Source of the DNA: Nocardia kruczakiae NBRC 101016
GTDB taxonomy: Bacteria; Actinomycetota; Actinomycetes; Mycobacteriales; Mycobacteriaceae
Direction: 5' to 3'
Assembly (NCBI RefSeq): GCF_001612965.1
Contig: NZ_BDBL01000030.1
Coordinates: 61,120 to 125,119, forward strand
Length of the DNA stretch: 64,000 nucleotides
Below the pieces are notes generated by a model. That model did no database searches. It had not been told where the DNA came from and worked only from the letters and a program-made list of their open reading frames with translations. The position numbers and the translations under genes are program-made. Within the stretch, counting starts at the first letter, position 1; every line of letters starts with the position of its first letter. This document shows, one piece after another, positions 8,546 through 16,072 of this stretch.

Positions 8546-9475
8546 CTACCCGCCCGCCGAGTCTGTGCGCAGGTGCGTGCGAGCCCACTGCTCGAAGCTG
8601 GTGAGCGAGATGCCGAGGGCGGTGGCGTAGTCGGGTCGACCCGGCTGGCCGGCCACATTCAGCCATTCGAGTGCGGCGCCCATGGGCGGCATGCCGGCAG
8701 CGACGGCCTGTGCCACCGTCATGTTCGGAGCCTCCAAGGCAATGCCGAGTACGCGGGACAGGGTGGCGGCGATCTCGGTCATCGACAGGTAGTCGCTGGC
8801 CAACTCGAGTTCCACCCGGTCGAATCGTTCGGGTTCGGTGATCGCCGCCGCGGCCGCACGGCCGATGTCGTCGACAGCGACCAGCGACAGCCGGGTCTCC
8901 GGCGCCAGGACGCTCACCAGCCCACCGTCGATTCCGCGCGGAAACATGTACCGCATGGACGGCAGGAAGTTCTCCATGAATGTGCCCGGCTTCACCAGGG
9001 TCCAGCGCGGAAACCCGGCCGCGCGCACCGCATCCTGCACTGCGGCCTTGGCCGTCAGGGAGTCCTCGACCGCCCACCGGCCAGGAGCCCAGCCGGGAAC
9101 GTCGGTGTGCTGACCGGCTCCGGTCACCGAGGTGTGCACGAACTGATCGACCCCCGCGATCCGCGCGCCGTCGATGAGAGTGAGGCCCTGGGCGACCTCG
9201 CCGTCGAAATCGAAGCCCGCGTCGGTGAGCGCGGGCATCTGCACGGAGAACACCGCGCGGGCGCCGTCGGCCGCGCGGATCACCGACTCGCGGTCGTGCA
9301 GATCGCCGGTGACCAGCTCGGCTCCGAGCGATTCGATTTCCTTGGCGCGGACGTTGTTTCGGTCGCGCACCAGGGCGCGGACGTGGACGCCGGCGGCGAG
9401 GAGTGCGCGGGCGGTGGCGCCGCCCTGCCGGCCGGTGGCGCCGGTGACCAGGACCGGTGCGGAATCAGTGGACAT
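8546..9475 (-). CDS. NmrA-family NAD(P)-binding protein
   Basis: A 309-residue atypical short-chain dehydrogenase of the NmrA/HSCARG type, acting as a redox-sensing regulator or an NAD(P)H-dependent reductase. The dinucleotide motif is VTGATGRQGG at residues 10-19, followed by the basic ALVRDRNN that favours NADPH. The active-site Tyr-x3-Lys of classical SDRs is absent; FVHTSVTGAG and LVKPGTFMENF are typical of the NmrA group. It is divergent from a TetR gene across a 92-bp region with a strong multi-arm operator, so it is probably the main TetR target. Confidence 0.85.
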   Translation of the reverse strand: MSTDSAPVLVTGATGRQGGATARALLAAGVHVRALVRDRNNVRAKEIESLGAELVTGDLHDRESVIRAADGARAVFSVQMPALTDAGFDFDGEVAQGLTLIDGARIAGVDQFVHTSVTGAGQHTDVPGWAPGRWAVEDSLTAKAAVQDAVRAAGFPRWTLVKPGTFMENFLPSMRYMFPRGIDGGLVSVLAPETRLSLVAVDDIGRAAAAAITEPERFDRVELELASDYLSMTEIAATLSRVLGIALEAPNMTVAQAVAAGMPPMGAALEWLNVAGQPGRPDYATALGISLTSFEQWARTHLRTDSAGG

Positions 9476-9488
9476 GCTGCACCTCTCA

Positions 9489-9548
9489 CTAAACGGCGTG
9501 GCCCGCCGTTTCTGTTTCGGCTACGATATGGCGGGGCCCGCCGTTTAG
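9489..9548. promoter_or_regulatory. Multi-arm operator between NmrA-like and TetR genes
   Basis: Three copies of one half-site occur. CTAAACGGCG (9489-9498) is the exact reverse complement of CGCCGTTTAG (9539-9548). Inside, AAACGGCG (9491-9498) pairs with CGCCGTTT (9504-9511) over a 5-base spacer. GGCCCGCCGTTT is also directly repeated at 9500-9511 and 9535-9546. This fits cooperative binding of two TetR dimers controlling both divergent genes. The site is observed; the binder is inferred from adjacency. Confidence 0.7.
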
Positions 9549-9567
9549 CAACCCGGGAGGTGACGCG

Positions 9568-10173
9568 ATGCCCGAACGCCGACGCGCCGATGCTCGGCGC
9601 AACTACGCGCTGGTGCTGGCCGTAGCCGAGAAGGAAGTCGCGGCGCACGGCGCCGGGGCGTCACTCGAGCAGATCGCGCGCGTCGCGGGAGTCGGGTCGG
9701 CGACGGTGCGGCGGCACTTTCCGACTCGCCGCGCCCTGCTGGAAGCGGTCTCGCGCACCCGGATCGACGCGCTCTGTGCCCGCGCGCGGGAACTCGCCGA
9801 CGCGGAGGACAGTCGCGGCGCGCTGCTGGAGTGGTTGCGCGCTGTCGTCGCCTACTGTGTCGGCGCGCGCGGGCTGGCGGTCGCGTTGTCCTACGACAGT
9901 GCCGGCTCGGATCCGGTCCACGACAACAGCTGTGGGGCGGCGCTGGAAGAGGCGGGCGAGCCGTTGCTGCGCCGCGCCGTGCGGGAGGGCACGGTCGCGA
10001 CCACGTTCACGGTGGCGGACCTGATCACCCTGATCGTGGGGATCGCGCTGGCGACCGAACACGGCCCCGACCCCGCCGCGCAGGCGGAGCGGCTGTTCGG
10101 GTTGGTCGTCGCGGGCCTGAGCCCGCGGTACGCGCCGGCGGACGCCGCCCCGGTGCGGGCGGGGAAACGATGA
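9568..10173 (+). CDS. TetR-family regulator (controls NmrA-like gene)
   Basis: A 201-residue TetR repressor. The N-terminal helix-turn-helix lies at about residues 15-60 (ASLEQIARVAGVGSATVRRHFPTRRALLEAV), followed by an all-helical ligand-binding half of normal length. It is divergent from the NmrA-like reductase with a repeated CGCCGTTT operator between them, the usual local-repressor layout. Its stop codon overlaps the start of a LysR-like reading frame (ATGA), implying that a LysR gene was once coupled to it. Ligand unknown. Confidence 0.88.
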   Translation: MPERRRADARRNYALVLAVAEKEVAAHGAGASLEQIARVAGVGSATVRRHFPTRRALLEAVSRTRIDALCARARELADAEDSRGALLEWLRAVVAYCVGARGLAVALSYDSAGSDPVHDNSCGAALEEAGEPLLRRAVREGTVATTFTVADLITLIVGIALATEHGPDPAAQAERLFGLVVAGLSPRYAPADAAPVRAGKR

Positions 10174-10472
10174 GCCTGCGGCAATTCGAGTACGCCCTCG
10201 CCGTCGCCGAGGAGGGGTCGGTGACGGCCGCGGCGGAACGACTGCACGTCGCGCAGCCGTCGATGTTGCAGCAGATCCGCAGTCCGGAGCGCGAGCTCGG
10301 CGTGACGCTGTTCGACCGCACGCCGACCGGGCTGGTGCCCACGGTGGTCGGCCGCGCATTCCTGCGGGATCCGAGCAGGCGCCGCCCGCCTACCGCCCCC
10401 GCCGCACCTGATCGAACGGCACGTCCCGGTCGGCGGCGTATTCGCGGGGCATGCCGAGCACCCGTTCGCTGA
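10170..10472 (+). pseudogene. LysR regulator, N-terminal remnant
   Basis: This frame starts ATG within the ATGA overlap with the TetR gene. It encodes a clear LysR winged helix-turn-helix: MSLRQFEYALAVAEEGSV, then AAERLHVAQPSMLQQI and LFDRTPTGLVPT. Similarity ends near residue 70 (about 10375), and the frame then runs antisense into the acyl-CoA dehydrogenase gene as low-complexity Arg/Pro sequence. A LysR protein needs about 300 residues, so the effector domain is missing. A proline in QQIRSPEREL interrupts the usual linker helix start. The likely event is a deletion or rearrangement at the island border near 10.38 kb. Confidence 0.75.
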
Positions 10473-11640
10473 TGATGTTGCGGGCCATTTCGGTACTGCC
10501 GCCGGCGAGGCTCCAGGCTTGGCGGTAGAGGTATTCCTGGCCGGCGCGGCCGAGGCCGGGTTCGCCGTCGGGGTCGCCGGTCGCGGCGGCGGCGCCGGCG
10601 ATACGCACGGTGGCATCGGCCTGCAGCCACGAGTTGCGGGCACTGAACAGGCGCACGATCGAACCGGCCGCGGGCGCCAGATCGCCGGCGGCGATACGGG
10701 CGCCGACATGCGCGATGAGCTGATCGTGGACCAGGTTCATCGCATACGCCTCGCCGATGTCCTCCCGCACGCGGGGGTCGGCGAATTGCCCGGTGCGGCG
10801 GGCGATGTCGAGCAGGCTGTGCACGTCGCGGCCGCTGTGCCGGCCGACGCCGCTGGCGTAGGGGGAGCCGCCGCCGACGGCGTTGCGTTCGTGCTGCAGC
10901 AGCCGGGTCGCCACCGCCCAGCCGCCGTCGACCTCGCCGACGACGGCGTCGGCCGGGACCCTCACGTCGTCGAAGAACTCCTGACAGAATTCGGTGGATC
11001 CGTCGACCTGGGTGATCCGGCGGATGGTCAGTCCGGGGGAGTTCACCGGCACCAGGAACATGGTCAACCCGGCGTGTTTGGGCACCTGCCAGTCGGTGCG
11101 GGCGAGGCACAGCGCGTAGTCGGCGGCGTAGGCGCCCGAACTCCAGATCTTGGAACCGTTGAGCACCCAGTCGTCGCCGTCGCGCTCGGCCCGGGTGGTG
11201 AGACCGGCCAGATCGGATCCGCCGCGCGGCTCGGACAGGAACTGCACCAGCAACTCCTCACCGCGCAGCGCCGCGGCGATGTGGGTGCGCTTCTGCTCCT
11301 CGCTGCCCATGTCGAGAAGTGTTGCGGCGCAGATGGTCAGGGTCGGGATGTTGAGTGCCAGCGGCATCTCGTACGGGCGCGACTCCTCGGTGAAGGCTCG
11401 CTGGTGGGCCGGGCTCAACCCCAGTCCGCCGTATTCGACGGGAAAGCAGATGCCGGCGAAGCCGCCGTCGTGGAGGATGCGTTGCAGTTCGCGCGCGCGG
11501 GCCCACACCTGCGGTGACTTCTGCTCGCCCGAGCGGACCGGCGGCGCGGGCGGCAACGTGTCCCGCAACCAGCGCCGGGCGCGGTCACGGAAGCTGTCGA
11601 CCGATTCGGTTGCGGCGGTGACGGATTCGGTGGTGCTCAT
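10390..11640 (-). CDS. Acyl-CoA dehydrogenase, large (alpha-like) subunit
   Basis: A 416-residue FAD-dependent acyl-CoA dehydrogenase. The flavin/substrate signature FLSEPRGGSDLAG is near residue 147 and the C-terminal GGSTEMARNIISERVLG segment is in place. The usual YEGT glutamate is replaced by glycine in this segment, as in many FadE proteins whose base lies elsewhere. Its ATG overlaps the stop of the second dehydrogenase (ATGA, 11637-11640), so the two are translationally coupled. In mycolata such pairs often form alpha2beta2 FadE complexes acting on steroid- or ring-derived CoA esters, which is the likeliest arrangement here. Confidence 0.9.
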   Translation of the reverse strand: MSTTESVTAATESVDSFRDRARRWLRDTLPPAPPVRSGEQKSPQVWARARELQRILHDGGFAGICFPVEYGGLGLSPAHQRAFTEESRPYEMPLALNIPTLTICAATLLDMGSEEQKRTHIAAALRGEELLVQFLSEPRGGSDLAGLTTRAERDGDDWVLNGSKIWSSGAYAADYALCLARTDWQVPKHAGLTMFLVPVNSPGLTIRRITQVDGSTEFCQEFFDDVRVPADAVVGEVDGGWAVATRLLQHERNAVGGGSPYASGVGRHSGRDVHSLLDIARRTGQFADPRVREDIGEAYAMNLVHDQLIAHVGARIAAGDLAPAAGSIVRLFSARNSWLQADATVRIAGAAAATGDPDGEPGLGRAGQEYLYRQAWSLAGGSTEMARNIISERVLGMPREYAADRDVPFDQVRRGR

Positions 11641-12770
11641 GCGGGGATCGTCTCCAGCAGATCGGTGAGCCGGCGCCGGTGTTCGGCCGGGGTGCCGTAG
11701 AGGGCCCGGCCGAGCGTGACCCGGCGCAGATACAGGTGCAGATCGTGTTCCCAGGTGACGCCGAGCCCACCGTGGATCTGCACGCATTCCTGCACGATCT
11801 CGCCGGCCGTGGCGCCGACGAAGGATTTCGCGACGCTGACGGCCTCGGCGGTGTTCGCGGTGTCGTCGCCGAAGCTCGCGGCCGCGGCCCACGACGTGGC
11901 CCGGCACGCCTCGAGTGTGGTCGCGATATCGGCGGCCCGGTGTTTGAGCGCCTGATAGGAGGCGAGCGGACGGCCGAAGGTGTAGCGGTCGAACATCCAC
12001 TGCACCGTGGCCTCGAAGGCCCGCTGCGCGGCTCCGGTCATTTCCGCGGCGCTCAACGTGGCGGACACGAGCAATTGCTCCTCGGCGGCGGCCGCGGCGG
12101 CTTCGGGATCGCGGTGCACGACGGCGGTCGCGGGGACGGGGACATCGTCGAAAACGACTGTGGCCGTGCGGCGCACGACATCCAGCGTCCAGACCGGGGT
12201 GACCGTGACGCCGGGCGTGTCCGTGGCCACGAGCAGTTGCACCGGGCCCTCGGGTCCTTGGGCGTCGACGACCAGCAGATCGGCTCGAGCGCCGAATTCG
12301 ACGCGATCCTTCACCCCGGACAGCCGGAATCCGGCACCGTCCGGCGTGGCCGCGGTCTCGAACGGGGCAGAGCGCAGACCGGCCCCGGGTTCGTAGTGGG
12401 CCCAGGTCGCGATCGCGGCTCCAGCGACGACATCTGTGATCACAGTCTCGAAATCGCCTGTGCTGCGGAGCAATCCGGCCAGTGCGGTATTCACCGCGAG
12501 CAGCGGACCCGGCGCGCAGGCGCGCCCGAATTCCTCGGCGATCAGCGCCAGGTCGGCCATCGGAGTGCCCGATACCGCGCCGCCGCCGAGCTGTTCGGGG
12601 ACCAGCGGTGCGGTCCAGCCCAGTTCGGCGCCGCGCCGCCACCAGTCCCCGTCGAAGCCGTCGGGGGAATCGGCGAGGCGGCGCACCGTGTCCACGGGCA
12701 CGGTGGCGGCGAGGAAGTCGCGGGTGGTGGTCCGGAACAGTCGTTGGTCGGCGGTGGGAGCGGCAGTCAC
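11637..12770 (-). CDS. Acyl-CoA dehydrogenase, small (beta-like) subunit
   Basis: A 377-residue acyl-CoA dehydrogenase-like protein. I chose the GTG at 12770 because AAGGA lies 8 bases before it and the conserved N-terminus (DQRLFRTTTRDFL) follows; the open frame upstream runs through three hairpins and is not protein-like. The C-terminal half has the expected MFDRYTFGRPLASYQALKH and QIHGGLGVTWEHDLHLYLRR segments. The N-terminal half is divergent, as in FadE partner subunits with an incomplete active site. It is coupled to the next gene by a 4-bp overlap and preceded by an unusual triple-hairpin leader. Confidence 0.88.
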   Translation of the reverse strand: MTAAPTADQRLFRTTTRDFLAATVPVDTVRRLADSPDGFDGDWWRRGAELGWTAPLVPEQLGGGAVSGTPMADLALIAEEFGRACAPGPLLAVNTALAGLLRSTGDFETVITDVVAGAAIATWAHYEPGAGLRSAPFETAATPDGAGFRLSGVKDRVEFGARADLLVVDAQGPEGPVQLLVATDTPGVTVTPVWTLDVVRRTATVVFDDVPVPATAVVHRDPEAAAAAAEEQLLVSATLSAAEMTGAAQRAFEATVQWMFDRYTFGRPLASYQALKHRAADIATTLEACRATSWAAAASFGDDTANTAEAVSVAKSFVGATAGEIVQECVQIHGGLGVTWEHDLHLYLRRVTLGRALYGTPAEHRRRLTDLLETIPA

Positions 12771-12791
12771 GAATGTGGTCCTTACGCAGGG

Positions 12792-12922
12792 GCCTCCCGC
12801 GAACCCGGTGAGGTGTGCGGATATCGAGTTCGCGGGAGGCGGGGCACCCATCGGCGGCGTCGAGAGGCCGGCGCGCCGCCGATGGGAGTGGTGGCCGGTC
12901 GCCACCCCGGGGTGGCGACCGG
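12792..12922. other. Three consecutive perfect inverted repeats in an intercistronic gap
   Basis: Three unrelated perfect hairpins sit between the EthD-like gene and the dehydrogenase pair. H1: GCCTCCCGCGAAC (12792-12804) with GTTCGCGGGAGGC (12828-12840), 23-base loop. H2: CCCATCGGCGGCG (12847-12859) with CGCCGCCGATGGG (12874-12886), 14-base loop. H3: CCGGTCGCCACCCC (12895-12908) directly followed by its complement (12909-12922), a 28-bp palindrome with no spacer. On the transcribed minus strand H3 starts five bases after the stop codon, and H1 ends 21 bases before the GTG start. They could be terminator, attenuator or processing/stability elements. Confidence 0.8.
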
Positions 12923-12927
12923 AGTTT

Positions 12928-13230
12928 CTACAGCGGTTCCCAGAAGGTGATCTGGGTGGCCTTCGGATCGATCGCGGGGCTGAGGGTGGATCTGCCCTCG
13001 GCCGAGTCGGCGCGTAACTGCTCGAAGACCGCCTCGGCGTCGCCGTCGATCTCGTACACCGCCAGATACCGGTGGGTGGCGCCCTGCCCCTCGAGCTGCG
13101 GGGCCCGATAGCGCGAACACGAACGGATGCCTTCGATCTGCAGCAGTTCGGGAATGTGCACCTCGGTGTACCAGGTGTTGTATTCGTCGTCCATCCCCTC
13201 GTGCGGGGTGGAGAAGACCAGCATCTGCAT
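12928..13230 (-). CDS. EthD-like dimeric alpha/beta-barrel protein
   Basis: A 100-residue protein with the features of the EthD/ferredoxin-like dimeric alpha-beta barrel: a short start strand (MQMLVFSTP), a WYTEVHIPELLQIEGI helix like that of EthD proteins, and a closing strand THRYLAVYEIDG. Such proteins serve as small oxygenases, isomerases or accessory factors in degradation pathways. It lies 47 bp after the amidohydrolase on the same strand and before the triple-hairpin gap and the dehydrogenase pair, so it probably belongs to this operon. Its exact function is unknown. Confidence 0.7.
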   Translation of the reverse strand: MQMLVFSTPHEGMDDEYNTWYTEVHIPELLQIEGIRSCSRYRAPQLEGQGATHRYLAVYEIDGDAEAVFEQLRADSAEGRSTLSPAIDPKATQITFWEPL

Positions 13231-13277
13231 GGTGTCGACCTATCGAGAAGTGAAGGGGGACGGCCGGATTCGAGTGA

Positions 13278-14528
13278 TCAGGCGCGCTGGGCGTACAGTT
13301 CGGCCCATTCCTTGCGCGGGCGGACGGTGAGATCGACATCGGCGGCCTGGGCCCGCAGCGCGCCGACGGTCGCCTGGTCGCGCGGGATGTGCGCGAACGG
13401 TTCCCAGTTCAGGAAGCGGCAGGCGTTCTGCCAGGTGATCTTGTCGATATCGGCGTCGTCGGCGCCCGCGGCCTCGAGTTCGGCCACGACGAATTCCGGG
13501 GCGTCGGGCCACAGCGAATCCGAATGCGGGTAGTCGCATTCCCACGCGATGATGTCGATGCCGATCTCGTGGCGCAGTTTCAATGAGGTCTTGTCGGTGA
13601 CGTAGCAGGCCATGACGTGCTCGCGGAACACATCCGAGGGCATTTTGCCGCCGAAGTCGCGGCGCAGCCACTTCTGGTTGGTGTAGTGGCGGTCCGAGCG
13701 GTCGAGGAAATACGGGATCCAGCCGATGCCACCTTCGGACAGCGCCACCTTCAGTCCCGGATAACTGCGCAACGCGGGACCCCACAGCAGATCCTGGATC
13801 GCGATCTGGGACACGCTGGGCGCCAGCACCATCAGATTGTCGATGGGCGCGTCCGGGGCCATGCGCAGGGCGCCGAAACCGGGGCCGATGTGCAGGTTCA
13901 TCACCAGGCCGGTGTCGGCGAGCGCCGCGAACACCGGACCCCAGTGCTCGATGTCGTGATAGGAGGGGTGGCCCTCCACGTGCGGGATCTCCGACATGGT
14001 GACACCGTGGAATCCCTTGGCCGCCACCCGCTGGATCTCCGCCACCGCCAGTTGCGGATCCCACAGCGGCAGAATGGCATTCGGGATGAACCGGCCCGGG
14101 TAGGTGGCGCACCACTCGTCGATGTGCCAGTTGTTGTAGGCCTGGATCATCGTGACGGTGATCTCGTCTTTGAACTGGCTCAGGTGGCCCGCGCTGAAGC
14201 CGGCGAAGGTCGGAAAGCACATCGAGGCGAACACCCCGTTGGCGTTCATATCGCGCACCCGTGCGTGAATGTCGTAGACGCCCGGCCGCATTTCGGCGTA
14301 GCGGGTGGGATTCTTGTCCCACTCCTCCTTGGGCCAGCCGACGACCGCGTTCAGTCCGGTGACACCGACCGGCCGGCCGCGATAGGTCCACTGATCGATG
14401 CCCTGTTCGTTGGTGAGCAGTTGCGGCACGTACTCGGCGTACTTCTTCGGCGTATGCCGGTCGAACATGTCGGCCGGCTCGACCACATGGTCGTCGATGC
14501 TGACCAGGATCATGTCATCGGTATTCAT
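13278..14528 (-). CDS. Amidohydrolase_2 family metal-dependent hydrolase or decarboxylase
   Basis: A 416-residue TIM-barrel enzyme of the ACMSD/LigW-like amidohydrolase_2 family, which decarboxylates or hydrolyses C-C or C-N bonds in ring-derived acids using one divalent metal. The first metal motif is SIDDHVVEP near residue 11, a histidine ligand is in MNLHIGPG near 210, and the catalytic aspartate is in ECDYPHSDS near 328. The ATG at 14528 has GAGGA before it. It is first in the operon that continues through the EthD-like gene and the dehydrogenases, and two operator-like palindromes lie upstream. Confidence 0.88.
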   Translation of the reverse strand: MNTDDMILVSIDDHVVEPADMFDRHTPKKYAEYVPQLLTNEQGIDQWTYRGRPVGVTGLNAVVGWPKEEWDKNPTRYAEMRPGVYDIHARVRDMNANGVFASMCFPTFAGFSAGHLSQFKDEITVTMIQAYNNWHIDEWCATYPGRFIPNAILPLWDPQLAVAEIQRVAAKGFHGVTMSEIPHVEGHPSYHDIEHWGPVFAALADTGLVMNLHIGPGFGALRMAPDAPIDNLMVLAPSVSQIAIQDLLWGPALRSYPGLKVALSEGGIGWIPYFLDRSDRHYTNQKWLRRDFGGKMPSDVFREHVMACYVTDKTSLKLRHEIGIDIIAWECDYPHSDSLWPDAPEFVVAELEAAGADDADIDKITWQNACRFLNWEPFAHIPRDQATVGALRAQAADVDLTVRPRKEWAELYAQRA

Positions 14529-14582
14529 GAGGTTCCTCGTGCTGGTGCGGACGGCGGCGCCCCGCTGCGGCGGGCGACGTAG

Positions 14583-14620
14583 GAGATTCACAATCTCTGT
14601 TATGGAGAATCATACTCTCC
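14583..14620. promoter_or_regulatory. Two tandem operator-like palindromes (GAGAAT-N3-ATTCTC type)
   Basis: GAGATT-CAC-AATCTC (14583-14597) and GGAGAAT-CAT-ACTCTCC (14604-14620) have centres 22 bp apart, two helical turns. They lie 55-92 bp before the amidohydrolase start at 14528. The second resembles the perfect site at 21211-21227, so the same regulator probably binds both loci. The spot is AT-rich against a GC-rich background and probably overlaps the promoter. Confidence 0.65.
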
Positions 14621-14686
14621 TACTCGCCTGTGACGGTACACCCGAATCCGCGCCGATACGGCGAACTCCACGCCACGCTGCTCGCG

Positions 14687-16072
14687 TCAGGGCGCGCGGT
14701 AGACGACCTGCCCGGCGACGATCGTGGCCGCCACGGGCGGCGAGTCGAGCGCATCGCCGAGTTCCGCGGGCGGGACCTGCAGCAGAGTCAGGTCGGCGTT
14801 GTGGCCCGGGGCGAGAGTCCGGGGAATGTGAGGCCGGGCGGCGGTGCCGAAGAACAGCGACAGCGCGGTGGCCGGCGACAGCGCCTCGGCGGCTGAGCGG
14901 CCGAGTCCGCGATCGGTGGCGGCGCGCACCACCGCCCACGGATCCGGATCGCCGAACGGCGCGTCGGTGCCCGCCGCCACCCCGACGCCCGCGGCGAGTA
15001 GCGAACCGAGCCGCCACAGATCGGGCCGGTCCTCGGCGGGCACCTCGCGCGCGTACTGGGCGGCACGCTCGATCAGGAAATGCGGCTGGGTGATGACCGG
15101 AATGTCGTTGCGGCGCAACCAGGTCAGCACCTCGGTGGGAACGACGGCACCGTGTTCTATGCGGTCGCCGGGCACCACGCCCGCCAGGTCGAAGGCGGCC
15201 ATGGTCAGAATCAGCTGCACCCGCGTGACACAGTGCACCGCGGCGGCCCGGCCCGCACCGTGCAGCCGGCGCAGCCGCACGACGAAATCGTCGAGGTCGG
15301 GCAGTGCGGTGTCGTCGAGCAGGATTTTGGTGGGGCCCAGGCGGAATCGCTCGACGTGCGGATCCTCGATATCGGGCTCGGCCATGCAATAGACGCGTTG
15401 CACGATGCGCCCGTCCAGTACGGCGGCGGCCAGGGCCCCGACCTCCGGACGGGTGAGATCCGGTGTGGCATCGGTGAATCCGGTGATCCCCCGCGTCGCT
15501 GCCACCGCCGAGATCGGCGCCGGATCGGGCGCCAGGCAATCGAGCCGGTCGCCGAGCCAGGTGTCCATCCGCCACAACCGGCCCGTGGCCCGGCCCTGCG
15601 GATCACGTTCGACTCCCGGCAGCGGACAGTTGTCGATATCGAGCAGTGCGCAGGCGCTGGAGTCGAGGATCCACAGCGCGCCGCAACGATGCTGCACCCG
15701 CACCGGCCGGCCCACCTCCATGCGGTCCAGCGCCCACCGGTCGATGGCCCCCGCGACATCGTCGTGGTAGTCCACGGCCCGGAGCCAGGCGTGACCCGGC
15801 GTCCGGCGCGCGGCGTCGCGCAAACGGTCCGCCAGTGCGCGGGCACCACGAATCCGGTCCGGCCCCACCGGAATCGACTCCGAGCGCGCGGCCAGTGAGC
15901 GCAGATGGATGTGGTGGTCGTGCAGGCCCGGCACCAGCCACCCACCGCGTGCGTCGATATCCTCCTCGCCGGTCCGGGGCCGCAGCCCGCGCCCGCATTC
16001 GATGATGGTGCCGCGCTCGCAGCGGATATCGGTGTGGGCACTGCCGAAAACGACGGCATTGCGGATCAGCAT
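14687..16072 (-). CDS. Amidohydrolase_3 family metal-dependent hydrolase
   Basis: A 461-residue amidohydrolase of the YtcJ/imidazolonepropionase-like (amidohydrolase_3) group. It has an N-terminal beta-sandwich, then the metal motif PGLHDHHIHL near residue 49. HCVTRVQ near 268, DRIEHG near 291 and the aspartate in AAGTDAPFGDPDPW near 356 follow, and the C-terminal sandwich segment is GHNADLTLL. The ATG at 16072 overlaps the end of the CoA-transferase gene by 7 bp, so it is coupled to it. Such enzymes hydrolyse amides, formyl groups or cyclic substrates. A partner for a CoA transferase is unusual and the substrate is unknown. Confidence 0.85.
   Translation of the reverse strand: MLIRNAVVFGSAHTDIRCERGTIIECGRGLRPRTGEEDIDARGGWLVPGLHDHHIHLRSLAARSESIPVGPDRIRGARALADRLRDAARRTPGHAWLRAVDYHDDVAGAIDRWALDRMEVGRPVRVQHRCGALWILDSSACALLDIDNCPLPGVERDPQGRATGRLWRMDTWLGDRLDCLAPDPAPISAVAATRGITGFTDATPDLTRPEVGALAAAVLDGRIVQRVYCMAEPDIEDPHVERFRLGPTKILLDDTALPDLDDFVVRLRRLHGAGRAAAVHCVTRVQLILTMAAFDLAGVVPGDRIEHGAVVPTEVLTWLRRNDIPVITQPHFLIERAAQYAREVPAEDRPDLWRLGSLLAAGVGVAAGTDAPFGDPDPWAVVRAATDRGLGRSAAEALSPATALSLFFGTAARPHIPRTLAPGHNADLTLLQVPPAELGDALDSPPVAATIVAGQVVYRAP

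Noticed and set aside
12792..12922. Hairpins as a tRNA or repetitive element family
   Set aside because: No cloverleaf or anticodon arrangement, and the three stems differ in sequence from each other.
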